A stretch of 64,000 nt of DNA from NVTR01 sp965237505 (GTDB taxonomy: Bacteria > Pseudomonadota > Alphaproteobacteria > Rhodobacterales > Rhodobacteraceae), in NCBI GenBank assembly GCA_965237505.1, contig CBDEFR010000009.1, forward strand, positions 1,240,001 to 1,304,000, written 5' to 3'. The notes below the pieces were generated by a model. That model searched no databases, was not told where the DNA came from, and saw only the letters and a program-made list of their open reading frames with translations. The first letter of the stretch is position 1, and every line of letters begins with the position of its first letter. The position numbers were made by a program, and so were the translations under genes. Positions 27,372 to 36,373 of the stretch are shown one piece after another.

Positions 27372-28408
27372 TCGGTTTACACCACGCCCTGGGGCACTAC
27401 CCCCATCGCATTCCATAATCGAGAACCGTGTATTGTGAAGGCTTTGCATTCATAGCGATGATCCAGGGCTCAGGGTGACCATCGTCGTGCAATACTCCGA
27501 TATTCGTAAACACACCTGATCCATAAAGTTCCGCGTTTATAAGCCCTTGCGGCATCAGCTCCCGGATTTCAATGCAAGACAGCTCGCCACCTTGGTGCTG
27601 CAAAGTCAGGTTGCCCTTCAGGCGAATACGATATCCCCAACCAGCGTCCTGACACCAATGGATTAACCTTTCTGTGCCATAAAATCGATCACCCGTTAAC
27701 ATGACATCAGCCCCTTCAGGCATCCAATCCTGAATGCTGTCCAGTAACTCTTTTTGGAGAGAAAACCCAATATTGCCTTTGTCTTGCGCACGCGCCAAGC
27801 CACAGGCAAGGCGCGATCACGCATGCGCACTGACAGCATCAAGACTTCATGTCCGTCATTGATAGGGCTTTGATCCATCATCAAAACGATGGTCTCTCCG
27901 TTGGAGGCCAAACGGGTGAATACATCTCCAGCATAGGCCTGCATGATTTCCGCGCAATCAATGTGGGAATTGCTCAAAACACGGGAACCATACTGGTACC
28001 GATGATCTTTTGTGCCGATGTGACGCGGTAAAGCCGCCGAAAATTCCATCAAATTCGCACTTCGCACATCAAGAACGATGCTCGAAAGCAGTGTAAGGCC
28101 TTCGCAGCGGGATTTATGAAACTTTGGAAGCCGCTCTATAAAATCAGCCTTGATAGCTTCGTTTACCCCAGAAAAACCCAATGAAACAACCATACAACAT
28201 CTCCAATTCTATAACAGGAGACTCCTTGAATCACAGCATGTGGACAGATGGCAAGGTTAATTCGCTAAATTGAAGGGTGGTAAGCCCCGCCACCAAATAA
28301 AATCCGCCTCGATCACACGACAAATTCATGATTCACTCCTGCCCTATACTTGACCCATTGTCTTGCAACACGGAAACTGCACCAAAGCATTCTGACCAAG
28401 GACCCACA

Positions 28409-29923
28409 ATGAAAATTCTTTTTCCAAGACCGCTCGCCTGCAGCGCGGCGTTTGCCTTCGTACTTCCAACCACCGTCCTCGCAGATGTATCCGCGCTGGA
28501 AGTTTGGGAAAGCTGGAAATCCTATGCCGAAACCTTCGGCCAGACCGTCAGCGTCGGCTCGCAAGAGGCCCGCGGCGACGCGCTGATCCTGCGCGACGTC
28601 ACAATTGCGATGGATTTCCCCGAAGGCAACGTGTCCGGCACGCTGGAATTGTTGGAATTTCGCGAACGTTCCGACGGCACGGTCGCGGTGACCATGGCGC
28701 CTGATTTTCCAATGTCGGTGAGCATTGATCCGGAAATCGGCGAAGCCATCGACCTGGCAATTATCATCCGCCAGTCCGGCACCAGCATTATTGCGTCAGG
28801 TGATGACGGCAATATCTCTTTTGATTACCTGGCATCACAAATCAGTTTCGACATCGACAAGGTGATTGTCGACGGCGTGGATATTGATGCGATCATTAAT
28901 TTTTCCGTGAATGGAATTGACGGAAATTATACCCTGGATGCGGGCAGCGACAAAACATACACCAGCAAATTGGCAGCAGAAGAGGTGGTGTTTGACGTAA
29001 ACTTTACCGATCCCGATGATGGCGGCCGTTTTGAAATGACCGGCTCTTTCGAGGATCTGCGCAGCAATTCAACTGTATCTGTGCCCGACGGCTTTGATTT
29101 GGCCGATCCAACCGCGATATTTGGCGGCGGTTTCAATGTTCAGGGCGGATTTTCATCGGGCCAGTCCGGGTATGTCATAAACCTGGAAAACGGTCCCGAG
29201 AGCTTTTCGCTTGCCACATCTTCGGGCGGCAGTTCGCTGGACTTCGCCATTTTGGACGGTTCGATCAACTATGGCGGGTCGGCCACCGATGTAAACTATA
29301 CCATTCAGTCGCCGCAGATACCGTTTCCCGAGGTTACATTGGGCATCGCCGAGTTTGCTTTCAATCTGCTGATGCCATTGGTGAAATCTGATGAACCACG
29401 TGAATTCGGTTTCCTGATGAAACTGGCAGGTCTTGAAATCAGCGACATGATCTGGGCGATGTTTGATCCTGGCCAGATAATGCCGCGCGATCCGGCGACT
29501 TTTATCATTGATATTTCGGGCCGGATGAACTGGCTGGTCAACATCACCGATCCAGAACAAGCCGAAGCGTTTGCCGGCGAAACACCTGCCGAGCTGTATG
29601 AATTGTCGGTCAACGACATCACACTTTCGGCTGTTGGCGCCGAAGTCACTGGCGGCGGCGAATTTACTTTTGACAATTCCGATCGGGAAACCTTTGACGG
29701 TATGCCAGCACCGACCGGGTTGATCGAAATGCAAATTGTTGGAATTAACGGGCTATTGGACCGGCTGATTCAGATGGGCATTCTGCCCGCCGATCAGGCC
29801 GCTGGCGCACGCATGATGCTAGGTCTGTTTGCCCGGCCCGCAGACGGCGAAGATACTATGACGTCAACGATCGAAGTCAAAGCCGACGGCACGGTTTTTG
29901 CCAACGGGCAACAGCTGAGGTAG
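28409..29923 (+). CDS. DUF2125 domain protein
   Basis: The start at ATG 28409 opens a signal peptide (LACSAAFAFVLPTTVLAD) and gives 504 residues. The body is acidic, beta-rich and matches the DUF2125 family of periplasmic proteins common in Rhodobacterales; its role is unknown. An extension 27 codons upstream has no homology. It ends in TAG. The gene begins 116 bp from the outer IS4-type target duplication, so its promoter may have been altered by that insertion. Confidence 0.82.
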   Translation: MKILFPRPLACSAAFAFVLPTTVLADVSALEVWESWKSYAETFGQTVSVGSQEARGDALILRDVTIAMDFPEGNVSGTLELLEFRERSDGTVAVTMAPDFPMSVSIDPEIGEAIDLAIIIRQSGTSIIASGDDGNISFDYLASQISFDIDKVIVDGVDIDAIINFSVNGIDGNYTLDAGSDKTYTSKLAAEEVVFDVNFTDPDDGGRFEMTGSFEDLRSNSTVSVPDGFDLADPTAIFGGGFNVQGGFSSGQSGYVINLENGPESFSLATSSGGSSLDFAILDGSINYGGSATDVNYTIQSPQIPFPEVTLGIAEFAFNLLMPLVKSDEPREFGFLMKLAGLEISDMIWAMFDPGQIMPRDPATFIIDISGRMNWLVNITDPEQAEAFAGETPAELYELSVNDITLSAVGAEVTGGGEFTFDNSDRETFDGMPAPTGLIEMQIVGINGLLDRLIQMGILPADQAAGARMMLGLFARPADGEDTMTSTIEVKADGTVFANGQQLR

Positions 29924-30049
29924 TCCGGCGCCGACAAATATTTCAGGCCGCGCGTTTGGTTTTGCGTGGCCGTATTTCCGGCATTCGCCTTGCAGCAGAT
30001 GACCGCGCGGACTACCTGACAGTGACAGCGCGAATTCCCAAGGCCCGGC

Positions 30050-31396
30050 ATGACCCAATCGCTTTCCGATCTGACCCAATCGCTATTGGCAGCGGCAACA
30101 AAAGCCGGGGCCGATGCCTCGGATGTGCTGGCAGTTGACAGCACTTCGATTTCCATCGACGTTCTGGGCGGAAAACTGGAACACGCCGAACGTGCCGAGG
30201 GTATAGACATCGGACTGCGGGTGCTGGTCGGGCAGCGCCAGGCTTGCGTGTCGGCTTCTGACACTCGGCCTGACACGATATCGATGATGGCAGAACGCGC
30301 TGTGGCGATGGCACGCGAGGCACCTGAAGATGCCACCATCGGACTGGCGTCACCCGACAAACTGGCGCAGGATTTGGACGCAACGGCACTCGAACTGGCC
30401 GACCCTGCTGATGAACCGGCGCCCGCGACCTTGGAGGAACACGCACGCCGGACAGAGTGTGCAGCGTTGGCCATTTCCGGGGTTTCGCAGGTTCAGGCAA
30501 CCTCGGCCGGATATCGCCACCGGCGCATCCACATGGCCGCCAGCAATGGATTTTCGGGCGGCTACGCGCGCACCGACCGGGCCCTGTCTTGCGTCGCAAT
30601 CACCGGCTCTGGCAGCGACATGGAGCGCGACTATTGCGGCGAAAGCCGGGTTTTTCAGAGCGATGTGCCAGCGCCTGAAGACATTGGCAGGATTGCGGGC
30701 GAGCGCACCGTCGCCCGCGCCGGTGCGCGCAAGCCGAAAACCGGCGCGTTCCCGGTGCTGTTTGACGAACGTATCGCGGCCTCGCTCATTGGCCACCTGC
30801 TGGCGGCCATCAATGGCACATCGATTGCGCGCGGCGCGTCCTGGGCGCGCGACCTGTTGGGCCAACAGGTGCTGCCCAAAAGTCTGTCGGTCATCGAAGA
30901 GCCGCACCGCCCGCGCATCTCTGGCTCGCGCCAGTTTGATAGCGAAGGGCTGGCAACGGCGCGGCGCGCGATTGTCGAAAACGGGGTTCTGACCGGTTGG
31001 ACGCTCGATCTGGCGACGGCCCGCAAGCTGGGGTTGCAGTCCACTGCAAACGCGTCGCGTGGCACATCAGCGCCACCTTCGCCCTCGGCCGGAAACATCG
31101 CGCTGACCCAGGGCAGCGCCAGCCGTGACGCGTTGATCCGCGACATGGGGACCGGGCTGTTGGTCACGTCGATGATCGGCTCTTCGATCAATCCGACGAC
31201 CGGGGACTATTCGCGCGGTGCCTCTGGGTTCTGGGTGGAAAACGGACAGATCACCTATCCGGTTAACGAATGCACGATCGCGGGCAACCTGCGTGACATG
31301 CTAAAAACCATCACGCCAGCCAATGATGCGCGGCCCCACCTGTCACGCGTTGTGCCCTCGCTGCTGGTCCAGGGCCTGACGCTTGCCGGAGAATGA
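30050..31396 (+). CDS. pmbA: TldD/PmbA-family protein (PmbA/TldE)
   Basis: The 448-residue protein has the PmbA/TldE pattern: an N-terminal VLGGKLEHAERAEGIDIGLRV, FDERIAASLIGHLLAAINGTS in the middle, and a C-terminal GDYSRGASGFWVENGQI. It lacks the HEXXXH metal site found in the partner TldD, as expected for this subunit. TldD/TldE form a processing protease. tldD is not in the window. It overlaps the following phosphatase gene by 14 bp. Confidence 0.9.
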   Translation: MTQSLSDLTQSLLAAATKAGADASDVLAVDSTSISIDVLGGKLEHAERAEGIDIGLRVLVGQRQACVSASDTRPDTISMMAERAVAMAREAPEDATIGLASPDKLAQDLDATALELADPADEPAPATLEEHARRTECAALAISGVSQVQATSAGYRHRRIHMAASNGFSGGYARTDRALSCVAITGSGSDMERDYCGESRVFQSDVPAPEDIGRIAGERTVARAGARKPKTGAFPVLFDERIAASLIGHLLAAINGTSIARGASWARDLLGQQVLPKSLSVIEEPHRPRISGSRQFDSEGLATARRAIVENGVLTGWTLDLATARKLGLQSTANASRGTSAPPSPSAGNIALTQGSASRDALIRDMGTGLLVTSMIGSSINPTTGDYSRGASGFWVENGQITYPVNECTIAGNLRDMLKTITPANDARPHLSRVVPSLLVQGLTLAGE

Positions 31397-32156
31397 CCAC
31401 ACCTTGCTGATCGACGCCGCGCGCTCGGCCGGCGAGATTGCCACTGCCTTTTGGCGGCAATCCCCGAAAACCTGGGAAAAAGACGACGGTGCTGGCCCGG
31501 TGACCGAGGCCGATCTTGCGGTCAATGACATGCTCAAAGACCGGTTGACGGCGGCCCGTCCCAGCTACGGTTGGTTGTCCGAAGAAACCCAAGACAACAG
31601 CGATCGCCTGTCACACGATCGTGTGTTCATCATCGACCCGATCGACGGCACGCGGTCATTCGTCGCCGGCGAAAAAACCTGGTCTCACTCGCTCGCGGTT
31701 GCTGAAGGCGGCCGTGTCGTTGCTGGCGTGGTGTTCCTGCCGTTGCGCGACAAACTTTACACCGCATTTGAGCACGGCGGCGCGTTTCTGAACGGCGAAC
31801 CAATCTGCGTGTCCGGGCAGGCGCAGCTCAGCGGTGCCACGCTTTTGTCAGCGCGCGCAAACCTGCACGCTTCGCACTGGCAGGGCGGCGCGCCGCCGGT
31901 TTCGCGCCAATTCCGAACCTCGCTTGCCTATCGCTTGGCACTGGTGGCCGAGGGCCGCTTTGACGCCATGCTCGGCCTGCGCGACACTTGGGAGTGGGAC
32001 GTGGCTGCAGGAACGCTCATTGCGACAGAGGCCAGGGCGCGGGTCACCGACCGGCACGGCGCGCCACCGGGTTTTAACAACGCCCGCCCGCTGCTTTCGG
32101 GCATTCTGGCCGCGACCAGCGCTGTGCACGAGGGATTGATGCACCGTTTGATCTAA
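31383..32156 (+). CDS. Inositol monophosphatase-family phosphatase (CysQ-like)
   Basis: The 257-residue protein probably starts at TTG 31383 (PENDHTLLIDAARSAG), overlapping pmbA. It has the Mg-dependent phosphatase motifs: WLSEETQDNSDRL, IIDPIDGTRSF and, near the end, WEWDVAAGTLIATEA. Likely substrates are 3'-phosphoadenosine 5'-phosphate or inositol phosphates. Its stop codon TAA (32154-32156) is itself one copy of the target duplication of the IS5-type element, so the protein is unaltered but transcription downstream is cut. Confidence 0.87.
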   Translation: MPENDHTLLIDAARSAGEIATAFWRQSPKTWEKDDGAGPVTEADLAVNDMLKDRLTAARPSYGWLSEETQDNSDRLSHDRVFIIDPIDGTRSFVAGEKTWSHSLAVAEGGRVVAGVVFLPLRDKLYTAFEHGGAFLNGEPICVSGQAQLSGATLLSARANLHASHWQGGAPPVSRQFRTSLAYRLALVAEGRFDAMLGLRDTWEWDVAAGTLIATEARARVTDRHGAPPGFNNARPLLSGILAATSAVHEGLMHRLI

Positions 32157-32576
32157 GTGTCTGATTCAAAACTCTACGGATGATTACAATGCCTTGCAAT
32201 TTTACGCGTGAGGGTTCTGATATGTGCAACGAGTATCCATGCCTGTGAACTTGCGATGGATTTTTCCCAATCTTTGGCCAATCGCCGGCAGCGGTTTAGC
32301 CATGCGAAGGTGCGCTCGACGACCCATCTTCTGGGAATGACTTCGAAGCCTTCCGCAGTGTCGAAGCGCTTGACGATCTGGATTGTCCAGTCACCGATGC
32401 CTTCAAGAGCGTCGCGCAGCTTTGGTTGTCAATTCCGGCGTAAAAAGGGGCCATTCGCCGGAGTAAAAGTGGGCCAGTTGAGGTGCCGCGCCTTGTTGGG
32501 TGTGCTCCCCATAAAGCTAACGCGTGACAAGGCGCATGTTGGCCAAAGGCCAACATCCATCAAGTTCAGACCGGGT

Positions 32577-33329
32577 TCAGGCTCTGGCGTTTCGGCTCTG
32601 TTTTAGCCGAAAGCTGTCGCCGTTCATCTCCAGGATATGGACGTGGTGGGTGAGGCGATCCAGGAGCGCACCGGTGAGGCGCTCGGATCCGAATATTTCG
32701 GTCCATTCGTCGAACGGCAGATTTGAGGTGATGATTATGGAGCCGCGTTCATAGCATTGGGAGATGACTTCGAAGAGCAGCTCAGCGCCGGTTTTGCTCA
32801 AGGGGACAAAGCCCAGCTCGTCAATGATCAGAAGGTTCTGGCTGGTGAGTTGTTTTTGGAACCTCTGCAGGCGGCGTTCATCGACAGCTTCGATCAATTC
32901 GTGAACCAGTGATGCGGCGGTTATGAAGCGGACCTTGAGGCCCTTCTGGCAGGCGGCCAATCCCAGCCTCAGTGCGACATGGGTTTTACCGGTGCCACTT
33001 GGCCCCAGGGCAATGATGTTCTGGTATTTGTCGATGTATTCACAGCGCGCCAGCTCCAGCACGAGCGGCTTGTTGAGTGACGGGATCGCCTTGAAATCGA
33101 AGCTGTCCAGGCTCTTGGTGGCTGGAAACTTCGCGGCCTTGATGCGCCGCTCGATCATCCGGCGTTCCCGCTCTATCAGTTCAAGTTCGCAGAGCCGCAG
33201 TAAATACTGGACGTGATCCTTCTTCTCAGCAGCGCATTGTTGCGCAAGTTTGGAATATTCGCCCAGGAATGTCGGCAAGCGCAGTTTTTTTAGGTGATGC
33301 TGCAGCAGAACCTGCGGTGTATCGGTCAT
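32577..33329 (-). CDS. istB: IS21-family ATP-binding helper protein IstB
   Basis: Starting at ATG 33329 the product has 250 residues. A longer frame upstream belongs to the istA end and the IS256-type insertion. The AAA+ domain has Walker A GPSGTGKTHVALRLG and Walker B LLIIDELGFVPLS, then IIITSNLPFDEW. It would assist the IstA transposase by target selection and DNA remodelling. It is intact, but its co-translated partner istA is broken. Confidence 0.94.
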   Translation of the reverse strand: MTDTPQVLLQHHLKKLRLPTFLGEYSKLAQQCAAEKKDHVQYLLRLCELELIERERRMIERRIKAAKFPATKSLDSFDFKAIPSLNKPLVLELARCEYIDKYQNIIALGPSGTGKTHVALRLGLAACQKGLKVRFITAASLVHELIEAVDERRLQRFQKQLTSQNLLIIDELGFVPLSKTGAELLFEVISQCYERGSIIITSNLPFDEWTEIFGSERLTGALLDRLTHHVHILEMNGDSFRLKQSRNARA

Positions 33330-33511
33330 GCCGGCACCTGCGTCATCAGGCTCATATAGCTCGCGGGCTTGGTGGTCTCGACCAGTGCTTTGGGCAGGTA
33401 GGGGTAGATATCGAGATCGAGCCGTGGCGGGCGCCTCTCGATCCGGCAAAGCGAGACTGTCCGATCTTCTGTGTATGAGTAATTTGGTCCATGCTTCACC
33501 AATGAAGGAGC

Positions 33512-34735
33512 ATGATGACAATGACGATTTCCAAGGAACTACTGGACGAGTTGCTTAACGGCGTTGAACGGCCCGAAGATTTGCTGGGCGACAAAGGCCT
33601 GATGAAGGAGCTGAAAGTCCGGCTGATGGAGCGGATGCTGGGCGCCGAGTTGACTGAGCACCTGGGCTATGAGCCGCACGGGGAGCCTGCCAGCCAGCAA
33701 TCCAACCGCCGGAACGGGGCCACTCGCAAGGTGCTGAAGGGCAATGACGGGGCGGTGCCGATTGACATCCCGCGCGACCGAGCTGGTAGTTTTGAGCCGG
33801 AACTGATCCAGAAAGGCCAGACCCGGATCGACGGGATGGACGACAAGATCATCGGGCTTTATGCCGCCGGTCTGTCGACCCGTGATATCCGTGCCCACCT
33901 TGAAGAGGTCTACGGCCTGCGGATTTCAGCGGACCTTATCAGCCGCGTGACGGACGCAGTTTTGGAGGAGGTTTCAGACTGGCAAAACCGGGCTCTGGAG
34001 CCAGTATATCCTCTCGTATTCCTTGATGCCCTTCGGGTCAAAATTCGCGACGCTGAGAGCCGCCAGGTCAAAAACAAGGCCGTTTATGTAGCTCTGGGGG
34101 TCACGCCAGAAGGCGAGCGGGAGGTTCTGGGCTTGTGGATTGCCAATAATGAGGGTGCCAAATTCTGGCTTTCAATCATGAATAATCTGAAGAACAGAGG
34201 CGTTGAGGATATCCTGATTGCCGTCGTGGACGGTCTCAAGGGGTTCCCTGACGCGATCAACGCGGCCTTCCCTGATACTACCGTGCAAACCTGTATCGTG
34301 CATCTCGTGCGCCATTCCCTGAACTTCTGCGGCTGGAAAGATCGCAAAGTCGTGGCCAAAAGCCTGAAGCGGATTTATCAGGCCACAGATGATGCCGAGG
34401 CCGCGAAAGCCCTTGATGATTTCGAGACCGAATGGGGCTCAAAATACCCCTCGATCGCCCCAAGCTGGCGGCGGGCCTGGCAGGAGGTCATCCCGTTCTT
34501 TGCCTTCCCGCCAGCGGTGCGCAAAATCATCTATACGACGAATGCGATTGAAAGCCTCAACAGGGTGATCCGAAAAACCACCAAAACGCGCGGTAGCTTT
34601 CCAACGGATGACGCGGCAACCAAACTGATTTACCTGGCCATCCGCAATTTTGAAAAGTCGGGCCGGTGCGTCAGGGAATGGGTTGCGGCAAGAAACCAGT
34701 TCGCTATCCTATACCCCGAGCGGTTCAACAAATGA
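33512..34735 (+). CDS. IS256-family transposase B, intact
   Basis: The 407-residue mutator-type transposase is uninterrupted. It has the N-terminal LMERMLGAELTEHLGYE, VYPLVFLDALRVKIRD with the first catalytic Asp, ILIAVVDGLKGFPDAINAAFP with the second, and the C-terminal TTNAIESLNRVIRKTTKTRG with the catalytic Glu. It differs clearly from the decayed IS256-type copy near 25 kb. With intact ends the element could be mobile. Confidence 0.95.
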   Translation: MMTMTISKELLDELLNGVERPEDLLGDKGLMKELKVRLMERMLGAELTEHLGYEPHGEPASQQSNRRNGATRKVLKGNDGAVPIDIPRDRAGSFEPELIQKGQTRIDGMDDKIIGLYAAGLSTRDIRAHLEEVYGLRISADLISRVTDAVLEEVSDWQNRALEPVYPLVFLDALRVKIRDAESRQVKNKAVYVALGVTPEGEREVLGLWIANNEGAKFWLSIMNNLKNRGVEDILIAVVDGLKGFPDAINAAFPDTTVQTCIVHLVRHSLNFCGWKDRKVVAKSLKRIYQATDDAEAAKALDDFETEWGSKYPSIAPSWRRAWQEVIPFFAFPPAVRKIIYTTNAIESLNRVIRKTTKTRGSFPTDDAATKLIYLAIRNFEKSGRCVREWVAARNQFAILYPERFNK

Positions 34736-34740
34736 CCCGT

Positions 34741-34787
34741 TTAAACCGCATGGGCCAAACCCCATACACAGAGTTTCGGATACTCCC
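34741..34787. repeat. Right terminal region of IS256-type element B
   Basis: This short stretch follows the transposase stop and ends in the inverted repeat of the element. Read on the minus strand it gives the truncated istA frame a foreign tail of about 15 residues (ending in LCVWGLAHAV) before a stop. Confidence 0.7.
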
Positions 34788-36373
34788 GGCAAAGCACCAG
34801 ATGCTTGACCGCATCGTAGCCGATCGCGCCCAGTTCCAGCGACTGTTTGATAGCCCCGTGGACGTGCGCCATCTCGAAGCTCTCAAGCAGCCGCAGAACC
34901 TGGACGTATTCGCGCTTGCCCTTCTTGCCCATGCGCGCTTCCAGCAGCCGGTGCAGGGTGGCAAACTCCCCTGGCAGGTCCCAGCCCTGCAGCGGTGCCG
35001 CCTGGTCCAGCGCGCCAACCTTCTGTTCCAGCAGCGGTAGGAAGTGCATCGGATCGAAGACCATATCAGCCTTCTCATAGGACCGTTGGTGGCGGGCGAT
35101 CACCTCGGCGCCGCAGCCGATGACGACCTCGTGGACATAGCCGCGGACCTGAACCTCGTGATGAGCGCAGGCGACCGGCACCGAGTAATCGTTGTTGCGA
35201 TAGCGGACCATCGAGATCGACGTCGCCCGCGTGCTGACTTTCTCGCAGGCATCGTAGGGTACAGGCGGCAGCGCCATCAGGGCGTCGAGGTCGCGCATCA
35301 GCCGCTCGCCGATAGTCTCGGAATGACCCCGCAGAACCTCATCCTGACGTTTGAGGCATTGCTCCTCCAGCCGGACGTTCAGGTCATCGAAACTGTCGAA
35401 GCGCGGCATCGGCACCAGGAAGTTCCGCCGGCCATAACCGATTGTGCCTTCGACATTACCCTTGTCGTTGCCCTTGCCAGGACGGCCGAACCTGTCTTCG
35501 AACAGGTAATGCGACTGCAACTCAGCAAAGGTTCTGGTGCGTTGCCGTTTTCCGTCCCCGAGGATCCGCGCCACCGCGATCGTGGTGTTGTCGTAGAGCC
35601 CTGACAGCGGCACGCCTCCGAAGAACGCAAAGGCGGAGACATGGCCATCACAAAAGGCCTCGGTTATCTCCGCCGGATAGGCCTTGATGAAGAACGCGTC
35701 CGAGTGCGGCAGAGACATTGCAAAGTAGTGCAGCTTGCGCACGACCCCGCCAATCTCGCCAAGCGCCTCACCAAAATCAACCTGGGCGTGGCCTGGCGCG
35801 TGGCTCAGCGGCACGAACACTTCCCGAGTCCGGCGCTTCTTCTCCCGCACATAGTCGGTCACAATCGTGATCCCGCCGGTGAAGCCATGTTCATCACGCA
35901 GACGCTCATATATCCGCTTCGACGTATGCCGCTGCTTCTTGAGCCGCGACTTATCCTCTTCCAATATCTGGTTGATGAGCGGAATGAACGGGTCAAGCTT
36001 TGGACGGGCTGGTGGCCCATTCCTGCGATACCCCGGTGGCACCGCATGCTTCAGAATTTTTGACACAGTCTTGCGGTCTATCCCGAAATGACCGGCCGCC
36101 GCCCGCTCACTCATCCCACCGACATGACACGCACGCCGAATCCGGCTGTACAATTCCACAGAATACATCTCCCCGCCCTCAGCTCGTTTGCCTCAGGCGT
36201 CAGAATGGCGGAGTTTTACTCCGCGACAGTCAGATTATTCGACCGTTTCTGTGGTCCAGTATTGCGCCGGGATTCACATTTGGTCCGGCATAACCGCTAT
36301 CCGCAAAGATATGGCGCAAGTTTGGATGGGAATACCGGATGGATTTCAACACTTCCGGTGCGCCATCACGATC

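Larger units (their letters stand above)
24332..27401 (+). mobile_element. IS256-type element A, with an IS1380-type element inside
   Basis: The ends are inverted repeats beginning GGTAGTGCCCC, with a shared GTGGTGTAA a few bases further in. A 9-bp duplication CCCATCGCA flanks it at 24323-24331 and 27402-27410, inside the IS4-type transposase gene. The transposase occupies 24491-25700; the IS1380-type element separates it from the right end. Confidence 0.85.
24072..28193 (-). pseudogene. IS4-family transposase, interrupted and frameshifted
   Basis: The minus-strand gene is cut into 28193-27402 and 24322-24072 by the inner insertion. Removing that insertion with one copy of its target duplication fuses DYGMRWG to IEAMFSDFKTRG in frame, restoring the Y-R-E-K signature of IS4 transposases. 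Other DDE parts are MMDQSPIND and LTGDRFYG. A second lesion is a missing base near 27775-27780 (expected RVRKTKGNIGF). Adding that base makes the restored gene exactly 348 codons with stop. It is inactive as it stands. Confidence 0.88.
24017..28284. mobile_element. IS4-type element, carrying a nested IS256-type/IS1380-type insertion
   Basis: The ends are 15-bp inverted repeats CTTACCACCCTTCAA (24017 onward, and reverse-complemented ending at 28284). A perfect 9-bp target duplication CCCCGCCAC lies at 24008-24016 and 28285-28293. Without the inner insertion the element would be about 1.2 kb. It landed at the start of the SDR gene. Confidence 0.88.
33453..34787 (+). mobile_element. IS256-type element B, apparently intact
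   Basis: The ends GAGACTGTCCGA and GGGAGTATCCGA (reverse complement) are followed on both sides by CTGTGTATG. A perfect 8-bp duplication GGCAAAGC is at 33445-33452 and 34788-34795, inside istA. The element is 1335 bp, normal for IS256. Being inside two other elements with perfect target copies, it is among the youngest insertions here. Confidence 0.95.
33326..36168 (-). pseudogene. istA: IS21-family transposase IstA, interrupted near its end
   Basis: The gene runs 36168-34796 and resumes at 33452-33326 after the IS256-type insertion. Joined, these make 1500 bases, exactly 499 residues plus stop, with HLVLCR flowing into RIERRPPRLDLDIYPYLP. It has an N-terminal HTH (ERAAAGHFGIDRKTVSKIL), the rve core (GHAQVDFGEALGEIGG) and a zinc-free C-terminal part. 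In its present form it loses about the last 41 native residues and gains a short foreign tail. Its stop overlaps istB as ATGA. Confidence 0.92.
32427..36278 (-). mobile_element. IS21-type element inserted in the IS5-type element, itself entered by IS256-type element B
   Basis: Ends read TGTCAATTCCGGCG (left) and TGTGAATCCCGGCG (right, reverse complement), starting with the TG typical of IS21. A perfect 6-bp duplication TTTGGT lies at 32421-32426 and 36279-36284. It carries istA and istB on the minus strand, overlapping by four bases. The IS256-type element interrupts istA near its 3' end. Confidence 0.92.

Noticed and set aside
24720..27790. Programmed ribosomal frameshifting in the IS256-type and IS4-type transposases
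   Set aside because: No canonical slippery heptamer lies at the break points, the IS256-type copy has three separate lesions including a nonsense codon, and members of these families normally have a single frame.
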